DNA of 64,000 nt, taken from Azohydromonas australica DSM 1124. Its GTDB lineage: Bacteria; Pseudomonadota; Gammaproteobacteria; Burkholderiales; Burkholderiaceae_C. Within the stretch, counting starts at the first letter, position 1. The number at the start of each line of letters is the position of its first letter. The stretch covers positions 2,415-66,414 of the forward strand of contig NZ_KE387209.1 in the NCBI RefSeq assembly GCF_000430725.1, given 5' to 3'. The position numbers were made by a program, and so were the translations under genes. A model generated the notes under the pieces. That model saw only the letters and a program-made list of their open reading frames with translations. It was not told the origin of the DNA and ran no database searches. Shown piece after piece: positions 42,786 to 52,266 of this stretch.

Positions 42786-43117
42786 GGATCAGGCCGCGGG
42801 ATCGCCGCCTTGGCAGGGTCCGTCCCCAAACAATGCAACCTGATGAGCGAGTGTCTTTAGACAACAGGGTTTGGAACTCCGGCCCTTTGATTCCATTTAT
42901 CAAGGGGTCAGTACTGCGCCGCAGAACTGGCCGCACGCTAGCAGGCATTGGCGTACGACGCACAGCGAAGATGCGTGGTTTGGCGATGCGTTGAAGGACG
43001 CTGTCCCTGCCTTCAGTGCCCGCTTTGTTTATTCACCAAAGACACCTGTTGGCTTCCTGGAGGCCCATCCTGCTCGCTTATTGAGACATGCGGCTCCCAA
43101 CGCGGGCCACCGTTGGC
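42786..43117. other. Intergenic, no supported gene
   Basis: About 330 bases between the two minus-strand units. A plus-strand frame (42871-43137) shows a short plausible stretch (EDAWFGDALKDAVPAFSARF) but has no ribosome site and overlaps the next gene. It may be a fragment. Confidence 0.35.
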
Positions 43118-43792
43118 TCAGCGTGCTTTGGGTTTGATGGCCCGGGGAACTGCAGCGGGAACAGGCGAAGCCGGGCTGGCTTCAAGCAATGCAGAGGGTG
43201 GCGGCTCAAGCGTCACCTGCACGGTCGGATCAAACCGGCACGTCGCTTTCTTGATTGCTGACCAGTGCCGGTAGGGAACAATGCCGACATTAAGCGCCCG
43301 ATCGCTGAATGCTGTCATCACTGGGCACGCGATCAACCGGAGGTGGCGGCAAGCAGGCGAGTCGGCAAGCACTGTCAGCAGAGAAGGATCGCGAGCCAGA
43401 CTCGGTCCGACCAGGTCGTCATCGATATGGCTCGCGCGCGGGTCGTCCGGCGTCAAGCCGGCGCGGATCCACTCGGCAAGGTCCCGGTTCATTGCGCTTG
43501 CCATGCGCAGCATCGAGAAGAAATCGTACTGGCCCAGATCTCCCGCCCTCATCACGGTCGGGTTGGGCCTGTGCTCGATCTCTACGACCAAGTCAACCAC
43601 GGTGTACTGCTGGCGCAGGCGATCCGCATGGGCCCGGGCCGCGACGAACGCATCAGGCTTGCTGCGGGTGCCATAGACGCCGACGAACGCCCCGTGCATT
43701 GGATGGGCCAGCGGCAAGGAGCACTCATGCAGTTTCAGCTTGTTCGGTCGGTGCTCGTAGAACACGACTGTCGAGAGTTCAATTTGATGCAT
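43118..43792 (-). CDS. Hypothetical protein downstream of the HTH regulator
   Basis: The protein has 224 residues. Visible stretches are TVVFYEHRPNKLKLHECSLP, DLVVEIEHRPNPTVMRAGDL, and YDFFSMLRMASAMNRDLAEW. It has no signal peptide or membrane helix and ends in a Pro/Ala-rich basic tail. It starts 17 bp after the HTH gene stop, so the two form an operon facing away from the polyvalent protein gene. The role is unknown; a modulator of the regulator is possible from context only. Confidence 0.65.
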   Translation of the reverse strand: MHQIELSTVVFYEHRPNKLKLHECSLPLAHPMHGAFVGVYGTRSKPDAFVAARAHADRLRQQYTVVDLVVEIEHRPNPTVMRAGDLGQYDFFSMLRMASAMNRDLAEWIRAGLTPDDPRASHIDDDLVGPSLARDPSLLTVLADSPACRHLRLIACPVMTAFSDRALNVGIVPYRHWSAIKKATCRFDPTVQVTLEPPPSALLEASPASPVPAAVPRAIKPKAR

Positions 43793-43809
43793 GCAGGCAG
43801 TGGTCGCGC

Positions 43810-44370
43810 TCAGTCAACTTTGTTTACCGCCGTGTCTTGCCTGGACCAGCCCTCGGAAAGAACATCGCCTGCTTGCTGTCGCTGGCCCACAATGGCCACG
43901 ATTTCAGCCATCAGCTTCAGACTCTCCCGAGGGGTCAAGTTCAAGCGAGAGACGGCTTCGATCCAGCGAAGAACCGGCCGGCCTGGTAGCGAGTGATGAT
44001 TACGATCGTGTGGACGAATATGGCGGTACACGCTCGGCGGCGAACGACCGATGAGCGCCGCAAACATCGCGAAATCCTGCGGTTGATCTTCCTTGAAACC
44101 CAACCACTGGAAAAATTCCTTGATGTCGGGATCAACAGGTTTCGGCGCGGACTTCGGATATTGCAGGTAAATCTGCAAAAGCATCGCTACAGCGGGATCA
44201 GTCAACGGCTGCGCACCGCGCTCCATGCTGGTCAATTCATCCCATTTAGCTCTCGGCAGTCCAAATGCGTTAGCCGCCTCCGCCTTCGAGAGGTGGTGAT
44301 GGGCCCTCCACGTCTCCAGATCTCCTCCAGACAAGGGACGCTTTTCTGACTGCACGGGTTCCGTAGACAT
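43810..44370 (-). CDS. HTH regulator, candidate controller of the conjugation regulon
   Basis: The protein has 186 residues from the ATG at 44370; an AGCAGG stretch directly precedes it, so an upstream alternative start is possible. Two DNA-binding-like segments are visible. One is a repressor-type HTH at residues ~18-70 (ETWRAHHHLSKAEAANAFGL, then LTSMERGAQPLTD). The other is a second HTH-like segment at ~110-140 (FAALIGRSPPSVYRHIRP). The gene is divergent from the 2072-residue protein gene, with the 26-bp inverted repeat lying between them. That makes it the prime candidate to bind the three shared sites. This link is inferred from position. Confidence 0.75.
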   Translation of the reverse strand: MSTEPVQSEKRPLSGGDLETWRAHHHLSKAEAANAFGLPRAKWDELTSMERGAQPLTDPAVAMLLQIYLQYPKSAPKPVDPDIKEFFQWLGFKEDQPQDFAMFAALIGRSPPSVYRHIRPHDRNHHSLPGRPVLRWIEAVSRLNLTPRESLKLMAEIVAIVGQRQQAGDVLSEGWSRQDTAVNKVD

Positions 44371-44436
44371 CCTGCTGATGATAGCAAGGAAGACCCTGTT
44401 CGCCGTCCCGTCTCGTTGCGTATCTCCGGAGTCGAT

Positions 44437-44462
44437 TTCCGCATAATACCTATTGTACGGAT
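44437..44462. promoter_or_regulatory. Shared conjugation operator, copy 2 (before the polyvalent protein gene)
   Basis: TTCCGCAT and GTACGGAT are separated by the same 10-bp spacer as copies 1 and 3. The site lies in the divergent gap, 66 bp from the HTH gene start and 110 bp from the polyvalent protein start. It could control both directions. Confidence 0.65.
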
Positions 44463-44572
44463 AAAGTCTGGTTTGACTGCTCAGGGCCGACCGCCTCGGC
44501 CTTGCGCACTGGCCGCCCAGCGGCGGCTGGCGGTCGCTCGATCCAGGCGGACGCGCGTGAAGAGGAGCCGAC

Positions 44573-47500
44573 GTGAGCAGCCAACTCCAGGAGTTCCGCA
44601 ACTCGGTCTATCACCGTTTCATGGTCGGCGCCCATCGGCGACGGCCGCCCGTGGACATCGCACAAGAGCGAGCCGGCGGCTTCCAGGCGATGGCTCAGCA
44701 GCAGCGCCCGCAGGAGCTTGATCCGGTCCTCGTGCGGCACTGGGCGGTGGCTGACCTGATGTCGTATCAGGAGGCCAACGGCGCCAGCAGTCAGACGATC
44801 CTGGACGTCATGCGCGCCAATGCGGCGCGGCATGCCGGATATCGCGCGTCGATCCAGGCGCTTTTCCCTGGCTTGGCTGCCGTTGGCATCGAAGCGCCGA
44901 CGTACAGCCGCCGCGTGGGGGCTTCAGGCGCGCTGCCGCTGGAGTTGGAACCAGCCCAGCCCCCGGACGATGCACCGGCCGCCACGCTCGTGCCCCCGTC
45001 CACGGCGCTGCCCCGATTGCCCAACGTGCAGGAGCAGGCGGCCGCGCGTGCCATCGAGCAGACGTACGAGCGCCTGGCAACGCCGCCGGGCGACACGCTG
45101 GACAGCGCCAACGCCGAGGGCCTTGCCCGCTCGGACGCGGCCTCCCTCTGCACCATCGAGAATCCGGCGCAACGCTACTTCTGCGCCGTGGCGATGGGCG
45201 ACAGCGCGAGACGGCACAGCGCGTACCAGGCTGCCCTGGAAAAGTTGACCCCCCTCGTCGCTGTGGAAGTGGCAGCAGCGCTGCGCGAAGAGGACCGGCG
45301 AGCGGCCTCGCGGCAGCGGATGGAGCTGGCCAAGGGAGAATTCCTGCTGCTGCAGATCGAGCAGCGCGGCGAAGGCCTGGAGACAGCATCGCCGGCGGCA
45401 GCCGCTGAAGCCGCCCGTGCCGATGCACAGGCCGTGCGGCAGATCCCCTCCGCCAATGAGCGCTCGCTCGCGCTGCTGGCGATGGGGTGGCGTGCCTACG
45501 GGCACGACGGCTACCGGGTAGCGCTGCGCACGGCCGCGCCCGATGTCGAGAAGCTGGCCAGCGAACTGCAAGTTCGCGTGGAGGACGGTGCAACCAACCT
45601 GCCGCGGGATCCCCTGGAAGACGCATTGCTGGATGCCGCTGTTCGCGGCTTGGCGCGGTTGCCGGACGTATCCGGCCAGCTTCCTCTGCCAATGCCGCAA
45701 CCACCCGCGCCTGACGCGATGCAGGCGCAGCACGAGCGTGACGTGCAGACCGTCGCAGACTTCGTGCAGGCACATCATGCTCGAACGCCCGAGGCGGTTA
45801 TCCGGGCCTTGGCACAGGCCCCGGTTCAAGTGCGCCAGCTCCTGCGTGATGAAGAGCGGGTGCGAGCTCTCGACGCGGAGGTGAATACCAAGCTCGCGCA
45901 TTTGCTGCCCGCCCGTGTCGCCAGGATCCGAGCCCTCATCGCGACGGAACTGGGCTACGCGGGCGCGCAAGCGCTTCGCGACGAGGCACAGAGGCAGGAG
46001 GCTGCGCTGGCCGAGATCATTGCCAGCGCTAACCGGCCACGTCCGGCGCAGGAGATGGCGCGCGATGTGCGGCTGGCAGCCGACTTCGTACAGGAATACC
46101 ACGCGCGCACTCCCCACGGTATTGCTGCTGGCCTGGCGCAAGCGCCAGCGCCGGTGCGCGCGCTGCTGGCCAATGAGCAACGGATGGCCGACATCGACGC
46201 GGCACTCGACGAAAAGCTCGCCCATCTGAACCCTGTCTACGTCGCCGAGACGAAAGCCGTCATCGCGGCAGCGCTGAAGAACAAGAGCGCGCAGACGCTG
46301 CGCGCCGCGGCCGACAGCCAGTGGGCTGAGCTGGCCCAACGTGTTGCGTCGAGGCAGGTTCCTTTCGAGAGCAGCCGGCTGCTGCTCGTATGCGTCCAAG
46401 GTGACTTGAACGGCGCGCACCAGGACAGCAACGGCCTGACCTTGCAAGCCGCCTCGCCAACCGACCGCAACACGCTGCACTTTGGCGTCAACGCGGTGAC
46501 CGGCGCAAGCGGCAGCATCGCCATCATCGCCAACCCACGCGAGATGCCTGTGCCGGCGGGATGGGGCCAGACCGATGCCTGGTGGCGGCTGCGCAGCCAT
46601 CGCGACGCCAGCGGCCAGCTGCAGCGCAGCCTGAGCGTGGGGCAGGCCGTCATCGTCGCTCCACTGGGCACCGTCGTGCCCGAAGGTGCGCGGGTGGTGT
46701 TCTATGAAGGCGGCACCGCCGCGCGCGACCACGCGATCCAGCAGGTGTTCACTGGCCACGGGGCACCACTGCACGAGGCAGGCCCACGCGAGTGGACCGA
46801 CTGGCAGAGGACGGGCTCCAGCCAGGAGGACCACGCACGGTGGCGCCGCGATACTTCATCACGCCTGTGGCCCGGCCACGAAGCCCACATCCATCTCGGC
46901 GGCTACGAGACCTCCACCGACCATGCACTCGAGGGCGTGAGTCTCAGCCCTATGCTGCAGGCCATGCGCGAGAACGGCCCGGTGTACACCGACGCCACCG
47001 GCGCCCAAGCACCCTACGTCGACGAGATGGAGCGCCGTGTCGAAGAAGTCCGGCGCAGCGTCGACCGCCTGCTGTGGAATGAAACCCCTGCAACAGAAGC
47101 GGCCCTCATCGCGGCGCACTACCGAGATCTGGTGCAGCGGCTTGCAACCCAAGTGGAAAGCGCCCGCAAGCTCGACCCTGACTGGCAGGCCGAACCTTTC
47201 TCCTTCGCCATACCAGACGTCAAGGAGGCCGCACTGCCCGGCGCCCAAAGGGACGCCGCCGGGAGCACCAGTGAAGCGCCGGCCCACATCGCATCGGATG
47301 CGGCTGCCGTTGCCGCAGGTGCAGCCCATGACGCAGTGCCGGCCGCGGGAGCAGCGGCGCCAAAGATCTTGGCTGTCGTCCCCACAGCTGCGCATTTCTC
47401 CCAAAACTCGCCGCTGGCTGAAGCGGCGTCCGACAGGCGCGGCGTGCCCTCTCCCGTGGAGATGGCCCAAGCGGTTCACGGCGACGCAAGGGCTGTAACT

Positions 47501-50500
47501 CCCGCGCAATTCCAGCTTGGCGATGCCGAGGTCGCCCGGGCCTGGACGCAGCTGCGTGATGGTGATGCCGGTGCCGGGCAAACTGCCGTGTTCGACGACA
47601 TTGCCCAGCGTCATCTTGGGTTCACGCTGCCGCATGACTGGACTGGCCAGGCTGAGGCCAAGCGCGGTGCGATGTACGTCGAGCCCGGCACGCACACGGG
47701 TATCGATCGGGAGGTCTGGTCCGTGTCCGTGGAGAAGCCCAATGGGGGCCTCCAAGTGGTCACCGCTTGCCCGGACGAAGAGCGAGCCCTTGCGCTGGTG
47801 GACCGCCTCAGGCAAATCGCATCGCACTCCTCTGCGCCGGTGCGTGCGCCTGCAGCCCCGCAGGATCAGGCAGCGGTCGACAACGATCCCACCCAGCAAC
47901 CGGACGCTCGGCCCGGCGAGCAAGGCGCTCGGGTGGCATCCAGCTCTGAACACGCTCTGCCGGCGCAAGACACCAGCGAGGTCGCTTCCATTGCAGCATC
48001 GAGCGCACCGTGGCGGGAGGTCTCGCACGTCGAGCAGATCAGGCTGCGACACACTGCCCTGCGCCAATCTGGAAGAGCGGTCTCGGAGCTGGATGCCGCC
48101 GAGGTGTCGGCACTTGCCGCGGCCGATGCCGCTGCGCTGCGCCAGATCCGCACCGAGGGCAACCTCGTGGCCGCCGTCAACGAGATCATGGCGAGCGCGG
48201 AAGAGCGTGCTTATCAGGAGGCACTGCGCACAGCCGACTACCAAGTGGCCAAAGCCATCGAGTCCATCCGGTTCGACGCCCACGTGCAGAGCCTGACACG
48301 CCACCCGGCCCGGCGCGGCGGCTTGGAAGGCGTGCTGCTGGAGCAAGGCACAGCGCCCTACCAGTTCCAAGACAACGAGAAGAGCACCCATTACGTCAAG
48401 TACCGGAATGACGAAGGAGAAGATCGCACGGTGTGGGGCCGCCATCTCCCTGCAGCATTGATCGGCGCCGGTGCACAGGTAGGCGACCGGATCTGGCTCA
48501 ATCGCAAGCGCACGCCTCCCGAGCTGCTGCATGCCGGCAACGGCGACCTTCCCTGCGATCTTGCCGAGTTTGCGCTCGAGGTGACGGCCAAGGCGGCACT
48601 GCTGTGCACCTCGCCTGCGCCTGCAGTACCCGCCGTGCAGGCGTTGGTCACCGCTGAAGCGACGGCCGACGTCACGACCGAGAAGACGGATGTCAGCGTC
48701 CCTCGACCAGTGCAGGAAGCCGCTGCGATGGCATCGGAAGCAGCCCCGGCCACTGCACAGGCGCCAGCTTCGCATGCAGCCGCGGCCCGCGCAGATGTTC
48801 AGCCCGCAGCGTCTGGCTCAGGCTTGAGCACGCAGCCCAATGCTGCTGAACTCATGCCCCCGCCCACCGAGGCTGCGCCAGCGCAGCCACAGACACCGCC
48901 GGCTTCAACAAACACGGCCACAGACACCTCTACGACCAGGCCCCCGGTCGCGCCGGCAACGCCACCCACACAAGACCTGGTCCACCAGGACCTGCTGCGG
49001 CGCCTGGCCGGGTTGCGCAGGAGGGATAGTGAACGTGCACGCATCGAATCCGGGCTGGTTGCCGAGGCTGCGATAGTGGATGCCGAGCCGGCAGATCAAG
49101 CTGCGGGCATGAAGCGGCAGCACGTCGGGCAGGACCGCGCCGGCGCAACACATCCCAAGAGCGAAATGCCGGCACGCGCCGCAGCAGCAGGCACTGCACC
49201 ACAACAGGGACCTCGCCTGCGTCCCGCCCTGGACATGACGCTCGATGGCTTCACCGGCGATCCGGCCGATGCCCGGCCGTCGCCGACCGAGCACATCGGC
49301 CAGCTGCTCGAAAGCATGACGTTCGAGATCCAGCGCAACGGCAGCGTGCTCTACCTGTTGCGCGGCCATCCGGCCTTCATCGACCATGGCGAGCAGATTT
49401 TGATGCACAGGTCCGTCGCGCCAGACAATGACGACGCCCTGCTGGCCGCCGTGCTGATGGCCAAGGAAAAGTGGGGCGGCAAACTCGAAGTCACGGGCTC
49501 ACCAGACTTCAAGCAGCGAGCCATTGCAATCCTGGTCAAGCACAACATCGACGTGGTGTTGAAAAACCCGGAGCAGGACGCCATGCGCCGCCAGCTGCTG
49601 CAGTCAGGCCCCTCAATGGAGCCACCATCGTCCAGCAGCGCCCAGGTGCCCGTGATCAACCAGCCTGTGCTGGCACATGCAGCATCGGCCGAAGCGGTGT
49701 CCGTCGCGCAACAGCCGGCGAGCACGGCGGCGTCCACCGCAGCGCCCGCTCGCAGCCGTTTGGACGACGGGCAACCGGGCGCGCCTGCCGAAGCTGCAGC
49801 GCCCAGCACTGCTCAAGTGACCGCTTCAGGGGCCAGTCAAGCGGGGCACACCGCGGCACATCCCAGTCCGACTGCGCCAGCAGCACCGGTTGTGGTGGCC
49901 GATGTCGAAGCCGCTACAGAGGCAGCCCATGCCGTCCATGGCGAAGTCGCCGCCCATGCTTCGGTGAGGGACGCTGGCGATGCGCCGTCCAAGGAAGCGG
50001 CTGCTTCGCAGACGCTCGCAGGCGACCTGGTGCCCGTGGACGCGCGCAACTGGTGGTCGGTGCAGCACTCCGGCGTCGAGCAATGGTTTGTAGGTGCGGA
50101 GCGCGAAGCCGAGCTCAAGCGCCTGGGCCCGCAGCCCGTGCATGGTGAAGTGTTCTGGTTCGACAAGGCGGGCAGGCGTTGCGACCCGCCAGAGTACGCT
50201 GAGGAGTACAAGGCACGGCTGCGTGCCCACGCCCCTGAGCAACACGCTGGTCCGGCCCAGGTCGTGCTGCGAGGCCTGCGCAAGAACGGCGACAGGAACG
50301 AAGTTGCCGTGCTGCTGTTCAAGGGCGAGGGCAACCACCTGCAGGGCTACCTCATCATCGACGGCAAGAGGCAGCCCGTGATCGCGCACATCACTCAGCG
50401 CGCTGCAGACCCCGACACCGGCGAGGTTCGCCCGAACTACCTGCGCCTGCACGTCAACGATGGCAACCCGAAACATCCGCAATGGCGGGAGATCGGCTAC

Positions 50501-50791
50501 GGCAACGCGATCAACCATCGAGGCGACGGCAAGCCGGTCTACTTCGACGAGATGCTGCTCAACGTCGGCCGGGAGGTCCTGAAAGCGCGCGTCACGGGGT
50601 CGGTCGAGCCGCCACTGCACCGCAGCCTGGGCTTCATCGAGTCGCGAAAGCAGCGCAGCGCCAAGGAAGCGACGGTGCATGCGCTGGAAGGCACCACCCC
50701 AAAGGCGAGGCCGGCCGCGGGCGAGGAAGTCGCGGCCGGCGCTCCTCGCAAAGGTTCGCGGCGTAGCGCTCGGGCCCGAGCTGCTGCTTGA
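44573..50791 (+). CDS. Giant polyvalent protein (2072 residues) with LPD7-like domain
   Basis: The start is the GTG at 44573 with GAGGAG upstream. The first ~600 residues are helical repeats. Two copies of ~95 residues are obvious (from ~389 and ~496), each with ADFVQ.(H/Y)HARTP, LAQAP, and a DEKLAHL-like segment. A mixed alpha/beta region (~600-870) follows (LLLVCVQGDLNGAHQDSNG). Later come a domain with GTAPYQFQDNEKSTHYVKY and RTVWGRHLPAAL, like segments of plasmid primase/TraI-type proteins, and an LPD7-like domain near 1620-1680 (KEKWGGKLEVTGSPDFKQRA). A C-terminal beta-rich domain ends in a basic tail. Ala/Pro linkers join them. Such proteins travel with conjugation and can be transferred into recipients. 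I see no relaxase motif. Confidence 0.8.
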   Translation: MSSQLQEFRNSVYHRFMVGAHRRRPPVDIAQERAGGFQAMAQQQRPQELDPVLVRHWAVADLMSYQEANGASSQTILDVMRANAARHAGYRASIQALFPGLAAVGIEAPTYSRRVGASGALPLELEPAQPPDDAPAATLVPPSTALPRLPNVQEQAAARAIEQTYERLATPPGDTLDSANAEGLARSDAASLCTIENPAQRYFCAVAMGDSARRHSAYQAALEKLTPLVAVEVAAALREEDRRAASRQRMELAKGEFLLLQIEQRGEGLETASPAAAAEAARADAQAVRQIPSANERSLALLAMGWRAYGHDGYRVALRTAAPDVEKLASELQVRVEDGATNLPRDPLEDALLDAAVRGLARLPDVSGQLPLPMPQPPAPDAMQAQHERDVQTVADFVQAHHARTPEAVIRALAQAPVQVRQLLRDEERVRALDAEVNTKLAHLLPARVARIRALIATELGYAGAQALRDEAQRQEAALAEIIASANRPRPAQEMARDVRLAADFVQEYHARTPHGIAAGLAQAPAPVRALLANEQRMADIDAALDEKLAHLNPVYVAETKAVIAAALKNKSAQTLRAAADSQWAELAQRVASRQVPFESSRLLLVCVQGDLNGAHQDSNGLTLQAASPTDRNTLHFGVNAVTGASGSIAIIANPREMPVPAGWGQTDAWWRLRSHRDASGQLQRSLSVGQAVIVAPLGTVVPEGARVVFYEGGTAARDHAIQQVFTGHGAPLHEAGPREWTDWQRTGSSQEDHARWRRDTSSRLWPGHEAHIHLGGYETSTDHALEGVSLSPMLQAMRENGPVYTDATGAQAPYVDEMERRVEEVRRSVDRLLWNETPATEAALIAAHYRDLVQRLATQVESARKLDPDWQAEPFSFAIPDVKEAALPGAQRDAAGSTSEAPAHIASDAAAVAAGAAHDAVPAAGAAAPKILAVVPTAAHFSQNSPLAEAASDRRGVPSPVEMAQAVHGDARAVTPAQFQLGDAEVARAWTQLRDGDAGAGQTAVFDDIAQRHLGFTLPHDWTGQAEAKRGAMYVEPGTHTGIDREVWSVSVEKPNGGLQVVTACPDEERALALVDRLRQIASHSSAPVRAPAAPQDQAAVDNDPTQQPDARPGEQGARVASSSEHALPAQDTSEVASIAASSAPWREVSHVEQIRLRHTALRQSGRAVSELDAAEVSALAAADAAALRQIRTEGNLVAAVNEIMASAEERAYQEALRTADYQVAKAIESIRFDAHVQSLTRHPARRGGLEGVLLEQGTAPYQFQDNEKSTHYVKYRNDEGEDRTVWGRHLPAALIGAGAQVGDRIWLNRKRTPPELLHAGNGDLPCDLAEFALEVTAKAALLCTSPAPAVPAVQALVTAEATADVTTEKTDVSVPRPVQEAAAMASEAAPATAQAPASHAAAARADVQPAASGSGLSTQPNAAELMPPPTEAAPAQPQTPPASTNTATDTSTTRPPVAPATPPTQDLVHQDLLRRLAGLRRRDSERARIESGLVAEAAIVDAEPADQAAGMKRQHVGQDRAGATHPKSEMPARAAAAGTAPQQGPRLRPALDMTLDGFTGDPADARPSPTEHIGQLLESMTFEIQRNGSVLYLLRGHPAFIDHGEQILMHRSVAPDNDDALLAAVLMAKEKWGGKLEVTGSPDFKQRAIAILVKHNIDVVLKNPEQDAMRRQLLQSGPSMEPPSSSSAQVPVINQPVLAHAASAEAVSVAQQPASTAASTAAPARSRLDDGQPGAPAEAAAPSTAQVTASGASQAGHTAAHPSPTAPAAPVVVADVEAATEAAHAVHGEVAAHASVRDAGDAPSKEAAASQTLAGDLVPVDARNWWSVQHSGVEQWFVGAEREAELKRLGPQPVHGEVFWFDKAGRRCDPPEYAEEYKARLRAHAPEQHAGPAQVVLRGLRKNGDRNEVAVLLFKGEGNHLQGYLIIDGKRQPVIAHITQRAADPDTGEVRPNYLRLHVNDGNPKHPQWREIGYGNAINHRGDGKPVYFDEMLLNVGREVLKARVTGSVEPPLHRSLGFIESRKQRSAKEATVHALEGTTPKARPAAGEEVAAGAPRKGSRRSARARAAA

Positions 50792-50877
50792 GCGCTTCTC
50801 GCACGGTGGAAGCTGCCCAAGCCGCACCTTCCGTTTCTTCTCACCGTGCAAGGCAAGAGTCCACGGAGGTGACAGAG

Positions 50878-51366
50878 ATGGTGAACCGCATGACTGGATG
50901 GCGGCGCTGGGCCTGGGTGGCGGTACTGGCAGGCGCGCTGTGCGCCACGCAGGCATCAGCTGCGACGTGCCGCAGTGGCGCAGCCGCTGCTCAGGGCGGC
51001 CAGGTGGGATATCAGATCGACATCCGCAAGGCGGACGAGACGGAGCAGCAGGACCGCGCGTCCTCCGACATCCTGGGGCGCTGCGTTGGCAGCGTGACGG
51101 GCATCCTCACGATTCCAACCTTCCCCAGCTTGATGGACATCTTCAACAGGATCAAGGACGAGATCTGCCGCATCGCGAGTGCGCAGGTGCACCAGGCCGT
51201 GGGCAGCGTGAGCGGACAAATCAACGACGCCATGAACGACATTCCGGGACACGACGGCTCTGTCATTGTTCCGGTGCCCGTGACACCTCCGCCGGGCATG
51301 AGCACGGCGCCGGCAACCGATTCTTCCAGAAGCCTCTCGGACTATTGGCAGCGCATCTGGCGTTGA
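50878..51366 (+). CDS. Small secreted conjugation-associated protein
   Basis: The protein has 162 residues from the ATG at 50878 with a GGAGGTGA site. A Sec signal peptide (AWVAVLAGALCATQASA) is followed by a mature domain with two cysteines that could pair (LGRCVGSV and KDEICRIAS). A conserved-looking segment, ILTIPTFPSLMDIFNRIKDE, and a Pro-rich tail ending in DYWQRIWR complete it. It lies 86 bp after the polyvalent protein gene, so it is probably in the same transcript and acts in the periplasm. I do not recognise a named family. Confidence 0.75.
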   Translation: MVNRMTGWRRWAWVAVLAGALCATQASAATCRSGAAAAQGGQVGYQIDIRKADETEQQDRASSDILGRCVGSVTGILTIPTFPSLMDIFNRIKDEICRIASAQVHQAVGSVSGQINDAMNDIPGHDGSVIVPVPVTPPPGMSTAPATDSSRSLSDYWQRIWR

Positions 51367-52266
51367 TCGACCATCAGCGCAGCCTCGACAGCACCATCAT
51401 TTCGAAAGCCATCGCGAAATTGGAGAAGTTATGCAGAATCTAGGCCATGCCTCCTTTGTCATTTGTGCCTTGCTGGTACTTCCCGAGGCCCATGCCTGGC
51501 CGCAGACCACGGCTGCGGACAACGGTGTACCCGCACTGAAGGTGACTGCTCCTAATGGGGCTGAAAACCTCTTGATTGGCAGCATGCACATTCCGGCTGA
51601 TGGACTGCGGCAACCTGCAGATTCGGTCATGGATGGCGCCAAAAGCTATGTTGTGGAGGGAGTACCTGATCCCGGCAGAAAGGCCGATCAAAACGCGACG
51701 GCACCAGAAGTTCTCCAGGCCGGTGAAGCGATGCGCCGTGCCAGCGCCCGCGGTGAGCAAGGGCTGCGTGAGCTGATGCAAGCCGTTGCTCAAGGCAACG
51801 TCCCAGGCGTGACGATGCGCAACGACAAAATCGTCCTGCGCGCGAACTGGGCCTTGTCACTGACGGAAGACCAAGTTGCCCAGCTTTATCGCAATGCAGG
51901 ATGTGACCCGGTCGTGACCCAAGCCGTGATGAAGTCAGGCCAGACCGTAGAGCGCGTGGTTGACTTGACGCTCGTGCTTCGCAGCCCTTCTGCAGCAGCC
52001 AATATCGCCTCCCGGCCCTGTGCGAGCCCGGGACTGCTTTCTCGCGATGGACTGCTTTTCAGGGCTGCGGCAAAAAGAGGGTTGCAACCCCAGCCGCTGG
52101 AAACCCAAGAAGAAGTTGACAAACAACGCAATGCGGTGCCCTTACGTATTCATGAGTTTCAATTGCACCAAGCATTCAGGCCGGTATATCAACGGGCGCT
52201 GCAGCAAACCATAAATTCGCTCAACTCTGGCAACTATGACGGTATTTTGAAAGCCATCAATAGCAT

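Noticed and set aside
44924..48775. Two frames of over 600 residues on the minus strand opposite the polyvalent protein
   Set aside because: They have no motifs or ribosome sites. The plus-strand frame shows tandem repeats and known domains, so these are composition artefacts.
44573..50791. Relaxase or DNA primase identity for the 2072-residue protein
   Set aside because: No catalytic Tyr with a HUH triad, no TOPRIM motif and no zinc-ribbon primase start was seen. The LPD7-like and associated segments alone do not define an enzyme.
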